From Winslowiella iniecta (GTDB lineage: Bacteria > Pseudomonadota > Gammaproteobacteria > Enterobacterales > Enterobacteriaceae): a stretch of 64,000 bases of DNA. Both the position numbers and the translations under genes were made by a program. The notes beneath the pieces are model-generated. The model saw only the letters and a list, made by a program, of their open reading frames with translations, had not been told where the DNA came from and ran no database searches. Position 1 is the stretch's first letter, and each line of letters begins with the position of its first letter. The stretch lies in assembly GCF_001267535.1 (NCBI RefSeq), contig NZ_JRXE01000009.1:83104-147103 (forward strand). Direction: 5' to 3'. Below, in pieces: positions 43,060 through 54,145 of the stretch.

Positions 43060-43359
43060 CGGGCCATACAGTGTCGCGGTGGCGTACCACATCGCCGGAA
43101 TTACCGTTTCACTGACCATAATGATGTAGTAATAACTGGCACCCAGCGCATTGGCTTTTGCCGCGATGGCGCGTTCGGCATCATCCGGTGAGCCGCGCAC
43201 GGTGGCGGTAATATTGCCAAGTCGGGTCAGGCTGAGACTCTGGGCGCGGGTAATTGACTGCGCCTGAGATGTCGCGACGGGCGGTGGCTGCGGAGTGGTA
43301 TTTAAGGCGCTGCAACCACTTAGCAACAGCGCCAGCAACAGGTGGATCGTAATACGCAT
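43033..43359 (-). CDS. bsmA: DUF1471 lipoprotein, BsmA (YjfO)-like
   Basis: A 108-residue lipoprotein with signal peptide and lipobox LLSGC, a proline-rich stretch, then ITRAQSLSLTRLGNITATVRGSPDDAERAIAAKA and YYYIIMVSET, the DUF1471 (YhcN) fold. E. coli BsmA is linked to peroxide resistance of biofilms. The ATG at 43359 gives a normal lipoprotein signal and has GGGAG upstream. It converges with and overlaps aidB by 27 bases; E. coli also has yjfN in this gap, absent here. Confidence 0.85.
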   Translation of the reverse strand: MRITIHLLLALLLSGCSALNTTPQPPPVATSQAQSITRAQSLSLTRLGNITATVRGSPDDAERAIAAKANALGASYYYIIMVSETVIPAMWYATATLYGPSAAGSTQQ

Positions 43360-43413
43360 ACAGGGTTCTCCCGGCGGGAATGGCATTAAGTTTATGCCAT
43401 TCCCGCGCAAGAT

Positions 43414-45348
43414 TTACCCTTTAAGTGTAAATACGCTGACTAAATGATTGAGGTGATGCCCTTTCTGACTCAGCTCGCTGGCGGTCTGCTCCGACTGCGC
43501 CACCATTTCGGTATTATGATGCGTCGCCTGACCAATCTGCGACATGGCGATATTCACCTGGCCGATACCGGCCGATTGCTCATGGGATGCCACATCGATT
43601 TCACCCATCAGCGCTTTGACCTGCTCAATGCGGGTGACGATATTCTCCATCGCTTCACGCGTCTGTTCCGACAGCTTATGACCTTCCGTTACCTTGCTGA
43701 TCGAATCCTCAATCAGGCCATCGATCTCTTTCGCGGCCTGCGCACTACGCTGCGCCAGCGCCCGCACTTCGGCTGCCACCACCGCAAAACCCTTCCCGTG
43801 CTCACCGGCACGCGCCGCTTCAACCGCCGCGTTCAGCGCCAGAATATTGGTCTGGAAGGCAATGGATTCAATTACATGAGTGATGTCGGCAATGCTCTGT
43901 GACGAGACCTTAATCGCTGACATGGTATTGACTGAACGGGTCACCGTATCACCACCGTGGTGTACCGCATTGGCCGCTTCAGCGACCAGCGTCAGCGCTT
44001 GCGACACGTTATCGGCGTTCTGTTCCACCGTCGCACCCAGCTGCTCCATGCTGGCGGAAGTCTCTTCCACGCTGCTGGCCTGACGTGAAATCTGCTCGCT
44101 GATATTTCCGCTGCTGGCGGCGATAGCATCCGTCCCGAGGCTGATCTCTTCGGCGGCGTGGCGTACCTGCGAGACAATGCGCTCCAGGCCGTCACCAATG
44201 CCGTTAATCGCGCTAATCAGCTGGCCGACTTCATCCTGGCGTTGCGTGGCCAGCGTCGCCTGCAAGTTGCCTGCGGCGTAATGCTGCGCCAGGGCAATCA
44301 CCTGTTGCAGCGGCTGGCTTAACCAGCGACGGGTAATCCAGACGAAGCTCAACGCGAACACCATCACCAGCGCCAGACCAATCAGCAGGAAGGTATTGCG
44401 TGTGGCGTTAATTGGCGCCAGCAGACTGGCTTGACTGACTTCGCCGACGATAATCCAGTCCCAGCCGGGCCGTTGTTGCCAGGCAATAATCTGACTTTCG
44501 CCGTGCTGGTCGTGGATTTCCAGCGTGCCTTGCGGTTGCTGTAATAGCTGCTGCTGGTCAGCGGCAGACCAGGCTGGCTTACTGCCTTCGAGACTGCGGT
44601 GGAACAGGAACTGTCCCTGTGCTTTGCCGGCGGCACCGTTAATCACGCTGAAATAACCGCTGTCGCCCAGCGTTTTATTCAGCACTTTTTCACGCATCAT
44701 ATTGAATTGCGGAGTGATATCCACGCCGACAAACAGGATGCCAATCACTTCACCTTTGTCATCCTGCACCGGCTGATACTGGGTGATATAGCGTTTACCA
44801 AACAGTGGGGCAAGGCCGCGGAAGGTTTTTCCCTGATTAATCAGCGCCCACGCCGGGCTGCTGCGATCCAGCCGGGTACCCATGGCGCGTGAGCCATCTT
44901 CTTTGCGCAATGAGGTGGCGATGCGGATGTAGTCGTCACCGCGCCGGACAAAAATCGTCGAAATCGCGCCGGTGCGCTGTAGAAAATCATCCACCGCACT
45001 TTCATCAAGGTTCAGGGTTTTCAGTCCGGCACGCAGGGTCGGCGTGTTTTCGTCGCCGATGGCAATCATCTGTGAGCTGTCACGGCTAAATTTTTCCGGC
45101 AGAAAACTCTGGAACAGGCGGGTGTAATTGGCCACTTCTTCGCTCAGGGTGGCGTTAAACATTCCGGCCATATCGCCGATACCTGCGACCTGGTTTTGCA
45201 TATTATCCAGGGTTAAGGTTTCCAGCTGTTTTGCGGCGTTGTGGGTGAGTGACAGCGTGAGAATGAAAAACAGAACTGCCACGCTAAATGACGTCAGTAC
45301 AGACAGCTTTACGCCCAAACTCCATTTGCTGAGTGAAAGACGTTTCAT
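43414..45348 (-). CDS. Methyl-accepting chemotaxis protein with periplasmic Cache domain
   Basis: A 644-residue chemoreceptor. Membrane helix 1 is at about residues 13-32, followed by a periplasmic Cache-type sensor (about 35-310, with [22 protein letters not shown] and [13 protein letters not shown]), helix 2 ([17 protein letters not shown]), HAMP, and the cytoplasmic signalling tip [28 protein letters not shown]. No NWETF-like CheR-binding pentapeptide ends the protein. The ligand is unknown; Cache receptors of this type often sense organic acids. E. coli has no gene here, so it is an insertion between bsmA and yjfP. A sigma-28-like promoter precedes it. Confidence 0.93.
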   Translation of the reverse strand: MKRLSLSKWSLGVKLSVLTSFSVAVLFFILTLSLTHNAAKQLETLTLDNMQNQVAGIGDMAGMFNATLSEEVANYTRLFQSFLPEKFSRDSSQMIAIGDENTPTLRAGLKTLNLDESAVDDFLQRTGAISTIFVRRGDDYIRIATSLRKEDGSRAMGTRLDRSSPAWALINQGKTFRGLAPLFGKRYITQYQPVQDDKGEVIGILFVGVDITPQFNMMREKVLNKTLGDSGYFSVINGAAGKAQGQFLFHRSLEGSKPAWSAADQQQLLQQPQGTLEIHDQHGESQIIAWQQRPGWDWIIVGEVSQASLLAPINATRNTFLLIGLALVMVFALSFVWITRRWLSQPLQQVIALAQHYAAGNLQATLATQRQDEVGQLISAINGIGDGLERIVSQVRHAAEEISLGTDAIAASSGNISEQISRQASSVEETSASMEQLGATVEQNADNVSQALTLVAEAANAVHHGGDTVTRSVNTMSAIKVSSQSIADITHVIESIAFQTNILALNAAVEAARAGEHGKGFAVVAAEVRALAQRSAQAAKEIDGLIEDSISKVTEGHKLSEQTREAMENIVTRIEQVKALMGEIDVASHEQSAGIGQVNIAMSQIGQATHHNTEMVAQSEQTASELSQKGHHLNHLVSVFTLKG

Positions 45349-45383
45349 AGTATTGCCTTATAGATGGTTTATTGGAGCAAGTT

Positions 45384-45410
45384 ACAACGGCATAAAAAGG
45401 CTAAGTTTTA
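45384..45410 (-). promoter_or_regulatory. Sigma-28 (FliA) promoter of the chemoreceptor gene
   Basis: On the minus strand TAAA, exactly 15 bases, then GCCGTTGT, against the consensus TAAA-N15-GCCGATAA. It sits 36 bases before the ATG. The -35 and the GCCG core are perfect, the rest of the -10 is partial. Confidence 0.65.
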
Positions 45411-45572
45411 CCCTACAAAGCATGTGGAAAAGGTGTTTTATTGAATTGGCAATCATCACCTGCTGCAACAGCTTATAAATTAACGGCATTTGGCGCGCAT
45501 AATCCGCTGTGAGAACTTACACTGCGTAACAGGTCAAACCTAAAGTGCGGTCACTGAGACCACGGAGGCAGA

Positions 45573-46322
45573 ATGATTGAGATTGGAACCGAGTCGCTGG
45601 CGGGTATTGAGTGTCTGCATGCCACTCCCGCCGGTAAACGACAGCAGGCGCTGCCGACCATCATTTTTTATCACGGCTTTACCTCGTCGAAAGAGGTCTA
45701 TTCATACTTTGCCGTTGCGCTGGCACAGGCCGGTTTTCGCGTGATACTGCCTGATGCCGATCTGCATGGCGCGCGCTATGACGGTGATACCGACTATCGG
45801 CTGACGCATTTCTGGGAAATTCTGCGCAGCAATATTGACGAGCTGCCACAGCTTGAGGCGGCGCTGCGTCAGCAGGATTTGATTGCCGAAGGTCAGTTTG
45901 GCGTTGCCGGAGCATCGATGGGCGGCATGACGGCGCTGGGCGCAATGGCGCGTTATCCGCAGATTAACAGCGTCGCCTGCATGATGGGTTCGGGCTATTT
46001 CAGCTCGCTAAGCCATTCGCTGTTCACGCCGCTGGAGGCGCGTTCGCCGGAGCAAAAGCAGGCGCTGGCGCAGCGGTTAGCGCCGCTGGCCGAGTATGAT
46101 GTCAGTCATCAGCTGGAGAAACTGGCGAATCGTCCATTACTGTTGTGGCACGGCGAGGCGGATGAGGTGGTCCCGGCAGCGGAAACCGTGCGGCTGGAAA
46201 AGGCGCTACGCGAAGCCTCGCTCGATCAGCATCTGACCTTTCTGACTGAAAAGGGTATTGGCCATCGTATTACACCGCCGGCGTTAACCGCGATTGTCGC
46301 TTTCTTTAAGCATCATCTGTAA
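45573..46322 (+). CDS. yjfP: Alpha/beta-hydrolase esterase YjfP
   Basis: A 249-residue cytosolic hydrolase. The catalytic triad is S115 in GASMGG, D197 in GEADEV and H231 in GIGHRI; the oxyanion segment YHGFTSSKE is at about 33-41. E. coli YjfP has carboxylesterase activity and deacetylates some sugars. ACGGAGGC precedes the ATG. It is in its usual location downstream of the aidB-bsmA region. Confidence 0.93.
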   Translation: MIEIGTESLAGIECLHATPAGKRQQALPTIIFYHGFTSSKEVYSYFAVALAQAGFRVILPDADLHGARYDGDTDYRLTHFWEILRSNIDELPQLEAALRQQDLIAEGQFGVAGASMGGMTALGAMARYPQINSVACMMGSGYFSSLSHSLFTPLEARSPEQKQALAQRLAPLAEYDVSHQLEKLANRPLLLWHGEADEVVPAAETVRLEKALREASLDQHLTFLTEKGIGHRITPPALTAIVAFFKHHL

Positions 46323-46330
46323 CGGCAAGC

Positions 46331-46357
46331 AGAAAAAAGGCCGGAAACGGCTCCGGC
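46331..46357 (-). terminator. Terminator of the small secreted protein gene
   Basis: On the minus strand GGCCGG...CCGGCC is followed by TTTTTT. It lies between yjfP and the convergent small gene and may also stop yjfP transcripts. Confidence 0.75.
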
Positions 46358-46372
46358 CCTGTTACCCGTGGA

Positions 46373-46582
46373 TCACAGCTGTTGCGATAACTGGCGTGGC
46401 GCGGAGATATTGGCGCGCTCATGGTTACCGGTCGGCGTGGCGATACGGTTGATATACTCATAATTTGCTGCCGCTTTGCTACCGTGACTTCTAATCTGCT
46501 GCGCACAGTCGTTGGTGCTGGCAAGGGCGGTGGTAGACAGGAAGAGACCGAGTAAAGTGGCAATGGCGATGTTGTTTATCAT
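46373..46582 (-). CDS. Small secreted protein, unrecognised
   Basis: A 69-residue protein beginning MINNIAIATLLGLFLSTTALA, a clear signal peptide with cleavage before STNDCAQQIR. The mature part is about 48 residues and hydrophilic, with one cysteine and a QL end. I choose the ATG at 46582 (GTGGAG just upstream) over one at 46594. The gene has its own terminator, which supports reality. I do not recognise the family; a periplasmic or exported small protein is the most that can be said. Confidence 0.6.
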   Translation of the reverse strand: MINNIAIATLLGLFLSTTALASTNDCAQQIRSHGSKAAANYEYINRIATPTGNHERANISAPRQLSQQL

Positions 46583-46769
46583 CGACTCCACCATATCCGT
46601 TGCTGCGTACTAAACCTGACGCGAAGGTCAGGGCCGTTTATTCCTCCATTATTGAGTTTAGTTGCTGTGCAGAAAATGAACAGTCATTATCCCCGAATCC
46701 CCCGTAATATTTAATTCATCAGGTGCCTTGAGTTTCCAGGGCTACGCCAGTATGATTACGCGTCAATTT

Positions 46770-47253
<484 letters not shown>

Positions 47254-47259
47254 TTAACC

Positions 47260-47809
<550 letters not shown>

Positions 47810-47836
47810 TCGGCAACTGTCCAATAACGACTTTAA

Positions 47837-48301
<465 letters not shown>

Positions 48302-48320
48302 TTGATTCAGTAATGCGAGA

Positions 48321-48346
48321 ACGCCGGCCTTGTGCCGGCGTTTTTG
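48321..48346 (+). terminator. rplI operon terminator
   Basis: ACGCCGGC-CTTGT-GCCGGCGT followed by TTTTG. A strong rho-independent terminator 19 bases after the stop. Confidence 0.93.
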
Positions 48347-48376
48347 TTTGTGCGCTGCTCCGCCAGAACAGGCATG

Positions 48377-49045
48377 CTACCGGGCGCGAATAAACGAACC
48401 GTCTGGCTGACGAGTAAACAGAATCGGGCCATTGTCGGTTTCCACCGTTAAGCCTGTTACCACGCCCTGATCATCTTCCCGAATTTTCACATTCTGCCCG
48501 GTACGCAACGTGCTGAGCGGCTTGTCGTCGCCTTCCACCTGCGCCATAGCGAACACGTCATTAACCGGCAAATTATTATCGCGGAACAGCTGAGCCAGCG
48601 TCTGGCCGGACGCTATCTGAAAGCTGCGCCATTCACCCTGCGAATCGGCTGCGGGTGGTGAGGATGAAGGATCACTCTGATTGCTGTCATTATTGTAGAT
48701 ATCCGCCTGTAACGGCACTTCATTGCCGCTGCCTTGTTGCGCAGGGCGCGATGCCGGGCCTACGGAGGGTGAAGATGGCCAGAGAAATGCCAGCAACATC
48801 ACGATCAGCGCCAGGATAATGCCACGGCGATGGGCGGGCGGTAACGGATCCATAAAGCGCAGGTTATCGGTGACATGCCAGATTTTGCTCAGCACCGACT
48901 GGCTGCGTGATGAAGAACCCTCAGGTATCATTTCATCCTCCTGTTGCGCAGCACGCGCAAATGGTTTGCGGTTTGCCATCCACATCTTCAACAACGGATG
49001 GTAAAACGGCAGGCGTTTCCTTTGCCGCGGGGCAATTCTCCCCAT
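48377..49045 (-). CDS. ytfB: OapA-family cell-division/envelope protein YtfB
   Basis: A 222-residue protein with a cytoplasmic N-terminal part, one membrane helix (GIILALIVMLLAFLWP) preceded by RFMDPLPPAHRR, a Ser/Pro-rich linker, and a C-terminal LysM-like OapA domain (WRSFQIASGQTLAQLFRDNNLPVNDVFAMAQVEG) ending FTRQPDGSFIRAR. E. coli YtfB affects cell division and glycan binding. The start is uncertain: I use the ATG at 49045 with GAGG upstream; the N-terminal 55 residues are longer than in E. coli. Confidence 0.88.
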   Translation of the reverse strand: MGRIAPRQRKRLPFYHPLLKMWMANRKPFARAAQQEDEMIPEGSSSRSQSVLSKIWHVTDNLRFMDPLPPAHRRGIILALIVMLLAFLWPSSPSVGPASRPAQQGSGNEVPLQADIYNNDSNQSDPSSSPPAADSQGEWRSFQIASGQTLAQLFRDNNLPVNDVFAMAQVEGDDKPLSTLRTGQNVKIREDDQGVVTGLTVETDNGPILFTRQPDGSFIRAR

Positions 49046-49290
49046 GTAAATAACCTCGTTAACCCCAGACTGACGCATCAGTAAACGGCAGACTTTAATT
49101 ATAGCCTGCTAACTGTTTGATGTGAAAAGCACAAGCCAGATACGTGACACTGTGGGCGTTATTAATTATATGAGAGGCTATTGTTTCTGTTTCTGCGGCA
49201 AAAGTCATCCACTGACACGTGGGATTTTACCCTCAGAGCTTGCGCTGTTATGCTCTGCCTTCAGTTATATCCATGATAAAAGGAAAATCC

Positions 49291-49911
49291 ATGACAACCC
49301 CTTCTTTTGACAGCGTCGAAGCGCAAGCAAGTTACGGTATCGGTTTACAGGTTGGCCAGCAGTTGCTGGAATCTGGACTGCAGGGTCTGCAGCCAGAAGC
49401 ATTGCTGGCAGGTCTGCGCGATGCGCTGGAAGGGAATGCGCCAGCAGTTCCGGTTGATGTTGTACATCGTGCACTGCGCGAAGTTCACGAGCGTGCGGAT
49501 GAAGTCCGTCGCGAACGTCAGCAGGAAATGGCGGTTGAAGGTCAGAAATTCCTCGCAGAGAACCTGAAACGTGAAGGCGTCAGCAGCACCGAGTCAGGTC
49601 TGCAATTTAGAGTGCTTAAGCAGGGCGACGGTGCGATTCCATCGCGTCAGGATCGCGTACGCGTGCATTACACCGGTAAACTGATCGATGGCAGCGTGTT
49701 CGACAGCTCCGTACAGCGTGGCGAGCCAGCAGAATTCCCGGTTAGCGGCGTGATCGCGGGCTGGATTGAAGCACTGACTCTGATGCCTGTCGGTTCCAAA
49801 TGGGAACTGGTGATCCCGCACAACCTGGCTTACGGCGAGCGCGGTGCCGGTGCATCGATCCCACCTCTGAGCACCCTGGTGTTCGAAGTTGAGCTGTTAG
49901 AGATTCTGTAA
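49291..49911 (+). CDS. fklB: FKBP22 peptidyl-prolyl isomerase FklB
   Basis: A 206-residue FKBP-type isomerase, the same length as in E. coli. The N-terminal dimerisation domain ([20 protein letters not shown]) and C-terminal FKBP domain ([46 protein letters not shown]) are complete. The ATG at 49291 follows AAAGGAAAAT. Gene cycA and the ytfE-ytfH block, which follow in E. coli, are absent. Confidence 0.96.
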   Translation: MTTPSFDSVEAQASYGIGLQVGQQLLESGLQGLQPEALLAGLRDALEGNAPAVPVDVVHRALREVHERADEVRRERQQEMAVEGQKFLAENLKREGVSSTESGLQFRVLKQGDGAIPSRQDRVRVHYTGKLIDGSVFDSSVQRGEPAEFPVSGVIAGWIEALTLMPVGSKWELVIPHNLAYGERGAGASIPPLSTLVFEVELLEIL

Positions 49912-49930
49912 GTATTTCTGGCACCAGATG

Positions 49931-49962
49931 TTGTGGGGGAGCCGAAAACGGCTCCCCCACAA
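49931..49962. repeat. Palindromic intergenic repeat, module A
   Basis: TTGTGGGGGAGCCG-AAAA-CGGCTCCCCCACAA is a perfect 14-bp inverted repeat between convergent fklB and cpdB. The core is the module A hairpin; no TGATGGC follows, so the copy is the hairpin only. It probably terminates both genes. Confidence 0.75.
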
Positions 49963-49976
49963 TGCTGACCGCCCGG

Positions 49977-51920
49977 TCAGCGCTGGCTAAGGTCCAGACT
50001 CCAGATGGCAAAACCGATGTCATCATTCCCTTTCTGCGTCATCGGGTACTGCGCGTGCTGCTGAATAAATCCCGTCGCCTTTTCACTCGGTGAAGTTTCG
50101 AAACGAATATCCAGCGGCTGCTGGCTGTTAATCGGGGCCAGTCGCCAGTTATTATCCGCCTGCGGTTTCACCTCTCCCTGCGCTTTAGTCTGAGCGCTAA
50201 TATAGGCTGCCACCACCGAGCGGTTCTCATCCGGTGAAGCAAACGCCACATATTGATCGCCGGTACCGGCAAACTTGCCGCCATACGCGCGGTAGTTGTT
50301 GGTTGCCACGAGGAAAGTTGCCTGCGGATCGACCGGCTTGCCCTGCCAGGTCAATTGTTTGATGCGTGACGCACGGGCATTAATCAGCTGACACTCATCG
50401 TCATAGCGCGCCGGTTGGGTGATATCAACCTGATAATTCACGCCATCAATCACATCGAAATTATAGGTGCGGAAATTCCAGTTAATCAGCGATTGCGGTT
50501 TGCTGCTGCTGGCATCGACCTGATTAAACTGCCCGGCTGAACACTCCAGCCACTCTTTCACCTGCTTGCCGCTGACTTTCATCACCACCAGCGTATTCGG
50601 GTAAAGATAGAGATCGGCCGCGTTGCGGAAGGTCAGCTGACCCTTTTCCACTTCCACATAGCTGGCCGGGTCGTTTTTGCGTCCGCCAGCTTTAAACGGC
50701 GCGGCGGCAGACAATACCGGCAGGTTCGCCAGGTCGGGGTCGCCCTGAATATAGTGCTTCACGTAATCAATTTGCGCGTTATTAACGATCTGTACCGTAG
50801 GATCGTCCTGCACCAGCGACAGATAGCTGTACATCACATCAGCCGATTTACCGATCGGTTTACTGACAAATTCGCGGGTGGCGCGATGGTCGTCAGCCAG
50901 CACTTTCACCAGCGCCGGATCTTCGGCCGCCAGCGACTTTTTCGCGGTTTTATCATAGATCGGACGCGCCTCAGCTTTGGCGCTGCTGACCTGCCATTTG
51001 CCGTCGTGGTTATCGAGCACCATATCCACCACACCGAGATGGTCGCCCCACATACCCGGCATCACTGCCGGAATCCCATTCAGCGTGCCTTGCTTGATAT
51101 CTGCACCCTTAATGTTGGCGAAATCTTCGCCGGGGAAGACCGCATGGGCGTGACCAAACATAATGGCATCAATGCCCGGCACCTGGCTGAGGTAGTAAAC
51201 CGAGTTTTCCGCTAACGCTTTGTAGGGCTCGCTGGAAAGACCGGAGTGCGGAATCGCCACCACAATATCCGCACCCTGTTTACGCATCTCCGGCACCCAC
51301 TTACGCGCAGTTTCAGTAATATCGTTCACCGTCACTCTGCCTTGCAGGTTGGCTTTATCCCACACCATGATTTGCGGTGGTACAAAACCGATATAGCCAA
51401 TTTTAAGCTGATGGGTTTTCCCTTCGCGGTCAGTGACGTCAACCGGCTCAATCAGATACGGTGTAAACAGCGGTTTGCCGCTCTTAACATCAATCACGTT
51501 GGCGTTGATATAGGGGAAACGTGCACCGCTAATCGCTTTGTGCAGATAGTCGAGGCCATAGTTGAATTCGTGATTGCCCAGGTTACCGACGCTGTAATCG
51601 AGAGTATTCATCGCTTTGTACACCGGATGAATGTCGCCCTGCTTCAGTCCTTTCGCCGCCATATAGTCGCCGAGCGGGCTGCCCTGAATAATGTCGCCAT
51701 TATCGACCAGCACGCTGTTTTTACTCTCTTTACGTGCTGCTTCGATCAGGGTGGCGGTGCGCACCAGACCGAACTTCTCGCTGGGGGTATCTTTGTAGTA
51801 ATCGAAGTCCATCATATTGCTGTGCAGATCGGTGGTTTCCAGAATACGCAGATCGACCGTCGCAGCATTGACCGTGGTGGCTACCATCACCGCCAGTAGC
51901 GTCATGCAAGGCTTAAACAT
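49977..51920 (-). CDS. cpdB: Periplasmic 2',3'-cyclic-nucleotide 2'-phosphodiesterase/3'-nucleotidase CpdB
   Basis: A 647-residue bifunctional enzyme that lets cells use extracellular nucleotides. Signal peptide [20 protein letters not shown]-terminal metallophosphatase domain with [29 protein letters not shown] and GNHEFNYG; C-terminal 5'-nucleotidase domain with [15 protein letters not shown]. Length equals E. coli CpdB. Divergent from cysQ. Confidence 0.96.
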   Translation of the reverse strand: MFKPCMTLLAVMVATTVNAATVDLRILETTDLHSNMMDFDYYKDTPSEKFGLVRTATLIEAARKESKNSVLVDNGDIIQGSPLGDYMAAKGLKQGDIHPVYKAMNTLDYSVGNLGNHEFNYGLDYLHKAISGARFPYINANVIDVKSGKPLFTPYLIEPVDVTDREGKTHQLKIGYIGFVPPQIMVWDKANLQGRVTVNDITETARKWVPEMRKQGADIVVAIPHSGLSSEPYKALAENSVYYLSQVPGIDAIMFGHAHAVFPGEDFANIKGADIKQGTLNGIPAVMPGMWGDHLGVVDMVLDNHDGKWQVSSAKAEARPIYDKTAKKSLAAEDPALVKVLADDHRATREFVSKPIGKSADVMYSYLSLVQDDPTVQIVNNAQIDYVKHYIQGDPDLANLPVLSAAAPFKAGGRKNDPASYVEVEKGQLTFRNAADLYLYPNTLVVMKVSGKQVKEWLECSAGQFNQVDASSSKPQSLINWNFRTYNFDVIDGVNYQVDITQPARYDDECQLINARASRIKQLTWQGKPVDPQATFLVATNNYRAYGGKFAGTGDQYVAFASPDENRSVVAAYISAQTKAQGEVKPQADNNWRLAPINSQQPLDIRFETSPSEKATGFIQQHAQYPMTQKGNDDIGFAIWSLDLSQR

Positions 51921-51995
51921 TCCATTCTCCTGTTAAATACATCCGACATCATTCAGTAAGGATCTCAAAATACGCTGAAAACATTACGTTTAATC

Positions 51996-52009
51996 TCACA
52001 ATATTGTGA
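51996..52009. promoter_or_regulatory. Perfect palindrome in the cpdB-cysQ divergent region
   Basis: TCACAATATTGTGA is a 14-bp perfect palindrome about 75 bases from cpdB and 125 from cysQ. The half-sites face the opposite way from a CRP site, so it is not a standard CRP operator. Its binding protein is unknown. Confidence 0.4.
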
Positions 52010-52133
52010 TCTGCCACAAAAAAATATGTCATGGTATCCGTCACGGAATACACTGAGTTTATCCAGTTAACAGTGACTAACTGCTACTCTTTGCAGAATG
52101 TTCGCGACAACGAATGAAATCATGAGGTGAAAA

Positions 52134-52880
52134 ATGTTAGAGCAAATCTGCCAGCTGGCGCGTGAAGCGGGCGAGGCTATTATGCAGGTATACGATGGCC
52201 AGGCACCGCTTGATGTTTCTCACAAGTCTGATGATTCACCGGTTACTGCGGCGGATATCGCAGCACATAAAGTTATTATGCAGGGACTGAATTCACTGAC
52301 GCCGGATGTTCCGGTGTTGTCGGAGGAAGATCCGGCAGGCTGGGAGGCGCGCCAGCACTGGCAGCGTTACTGGCTGGTCGATCCGCTCGACGGCACCAAA
52401 GAGTTTATTAAACGCAACGGCGAGTTTACGGTGAATATTGCCCTGATTGATAAGGGAATCCCGGTGCTGGGCGTGGTCTATGCGCCAGCCATTGGCGTGA
52501 TGTATTCCGCTGCGGAAGGCAAGGCGTGGAAGGAAGAGGGCGGCCATCAGGAGCAGATTCAGGTGCGCGATGCGCGCCCGCCACTGGTGGTGATTAGTCG
52601 TTCGCATGCCAGTTCTGATGAAGAACTGAAAGAGTATCTGAACCAGATGGGCGAGCACCAGACCACTGCCATCGGTTCTTCGCTGAAGTTCTGCCTGGTG
52701 GCGGAAGGCAAAGCGCAGCTTTATCCCCGGTTTGGGCCGACCAATATCTGGGATACCGGCGCAGGTCATGCGGTGGCTATTGCCGCTGGAGCGCATGTGC
52801 ATGACTGGAAAGGACAGACGCTGGACTATACGCCGCGCGAGTCATTCCTGAATCCGGGTTTCCGGGTGTCGATTTTCTGA
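52134..52880 (+). CDS. cysQ: 3'(2'),5'-bisphosphate nucleotidase CysQ
   Basis: A 248-residue member of the inositol monophosphatase superfamily that hydrolyses PAP, the by-product of PAPS reduction, and is sensitive to lithium. Metal-binding residues are visible: D41, E64-E65 and D83-P-L-D86-G-T ([12 protein letters not shown]), plus a later [19 protein letters not shown] precedes the ATG. In its usual position beside cpdB. Confidence 0.97.
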   Translation: MLEQICQLAREAGEAIMQVYDGQAPLDVSHKSDDSPVTAADIAAHKVIMQGLNSLTPDVPVLSEEDPAGWEARQHWQRYWLVDPLDGTKEFIKRNGEFTVNIALIDKGIPVLGVVYAPAIGVMYSAAEGKAWKEEGGHQEQIQVRDARPPLVVISRSHASSDEELKEYLNQMGEHQTTAIGSSLKFCLVAEGKAQLYPRFGPTNIWDTGAGHAVAIAAGAHVHDWKGQTLDYTPRESFLNPGFRVSIF

Positions 52881-52906
52881 CAACTGATATTATTGCAATA
52901 CTCCAG

Positions 52907-52937
52907 GGGAGCCGTTTTCGGCTCCCGCGTTGATGGC
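52907..52937. repeat. Palindromic intergenic repeat, module A
   Basis: GGGAGCCG-TTTT-CGGCTCCC followed by GCGTTGATGGCG. The TGATGGCG tail is the one seen after module A at 28595, so conservation extends past the hairpin. Located between convergent cysQ and ytfJ. Confidence 0.75.
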
Positions 52938-52961
52938 GTTCTTGTCGCTGGTTAACCCACT

Positions 52962-53519
52962 TTATTTCAGCAAGTTATGCAGTAACGCGATCACCTGCTT
53001 CACTTCATCCTGCGTTAGCGCACCATCTTTTGCGAAGCGCACGGCTCCTTGTTTATCCAGTACCACAACGGCCGAGCCGCCGTTTGCCAGCTGCCAGGCC
53101 TGCTTTGCCGCCCCCTTGCTGTCGACAATAAACTGCGACCACGGATACTGTTTTTTATTACTCTCAATGCTACTACGGACAAACATGCCGGTGCCGGGAA
53201 TCGCATCATCGGTATTGACCACCGTGGTGGTCTGATAGCGATCATGTGGCAACTGAGCCGCTTTGATCGCTTCAATCAGCGCCGCATTTTTCTCTTTGGC
53301 TGACGATCGACCCGCAATATGTTGGATCACTCGCACTTTGCCGCTGAGCTGGGCGCTGTTCCAGTTTTTATAGCTAAACTGATCTTGTTGCCAGACAAGC
53401 TCGCCTTTATCGGCGATACCGACCGGGGCCACGCGCTGCCCCTCAACAAAATTATGCGCCGCAGCGCTAAGCGGCAGTAACAGTGACAGCGTAAGGGTTA
53501 AACAGCGGACAGTTATCAT
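52962..53519 (-). CDS. ytfJ: Periplasmic protein YtfJ
   Basis: A 185-residue protein with signal peptide MITVRCLTLTLSLLLPLSAAA, then HNFVEGQRVAPVGIADKGEL and a thioredoxin-like fold without a CXXC pair (KVRVIQHIAGRSSAKEKNAALIEAI). Function is not established. The ATG at 53519 gives the signal peptide and the E. coli length (184); the longer frame to 53627 is not supported. Confidence 0.92.
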   Translation of the reverse strand: MITVRCLTLTLSLLLPLSAAAHNFVEGQRVAPVGIADKGELVWQQDQFSYKNWNSAQLSGKVRVIQHIAGRSSAKEKNAALIEAIKAAQLPHDRYQTTTVVNTDDAIPGTGMFVRSSIESNKKQYPWSQFIVDSKGAAKQAWQLANGGSAVVVLDKQGAVRFAKDGALTQDEVKQVIALLHNLLK

Positions 53520-53844
53520 GGCGACTCCGTTTTTCAGGTGATCCGACCACTTGGTCATGATTCTGCAATAATAAGCATGGATGATGCGTCTGTCGCATTG
53601 AACTGTCAGCTTTGCGGCATGCAGCACAAATCCCTGCTGACTGAAGGTTTATACTGAATACCATGACGTAATTAACAGACTATTCTGTAATGTTATGTCA
53701 GTTCAGTAAAAAAATTCGGTTTTCGGAAACACGGCAAGCAATCTTGTTCTATAGTTTATCAGCAATTTGCGCTTCAGGAGTTCGCACCGAATTTGGCCGC
53801 GACGAGGCGTAGTGAAGGATTTAACTCTCAGGAGCTAGTACAGA
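53520..53844. other. Divergent ytfJ-ytfK regulatory region
   Basis: A 325-base stretch between divergent genes. It must hold both promoters; AT-rich stretches lie near 53690-53760. No further gene or clear operator was seen. E. coli ytfI is missing on the other side of ytfJ. Confidence 0.5.
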
Positions 53845-54051
53845 ATGAAAATATTCCAGCGTTACAACCCATTGCAGGTCGCAAAGTATGTAAAAACGCT
53901 GTTCAGAGGACGGTTGTATATCAAGGATGTGGGTGCGTTTGAATTTGATAAGGGCAAAATTCTTATCCCGCGCATCAAGGATAAGCAGCATTATAGTGTT
54001 ATGTCAGAAGTTAACCGCCAGGTACTGAGATTACAGACTGAGTTTAACTAA
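53845..54051 (+). CDS. ytfK: YtfK, SpoT-activating stringent-response factor
   Basis: A 68-residue protein nearly identical to E. coli Ytf[53 protein letters not shown]. In E. coli it binds SpoT and tilts it toward (p)ppGpp synthesis during phosphate or fatty-acid starvation, and its gene belongs to the Pho regulon. CAGGAGC precedes the ATG. Confidence 0.96.
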   Translation: MKIFQRYNPLQVAKYVKTLFRGRLYIKDVGAFEFDKGKILIPRIKDKQHYSVMSEVNRQVLRLQTEFN

Positions 54052-54102
54052 GACCGGCGGCAATGATGCCGCCACTGCAAACGGGTTTTTGAACTACCCC
54101 AG

Positions 54103-54122
54103 GGGAGCCATTATCGGCTCCC
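54103..54122. repeat. Palindromic intergenic repeat, module A
   Basis: GGGAGCC-ATTATC-GGCTCCC, preceded by CCCCAG as at 52903. Located between convergent ytfK and ytfL, followed by TTAGTGTTTT; likely terminator. Confidence 0.7.
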
Positions 54123-54145
54123 TTAGTGTTTTATCCCCGCCCGAT

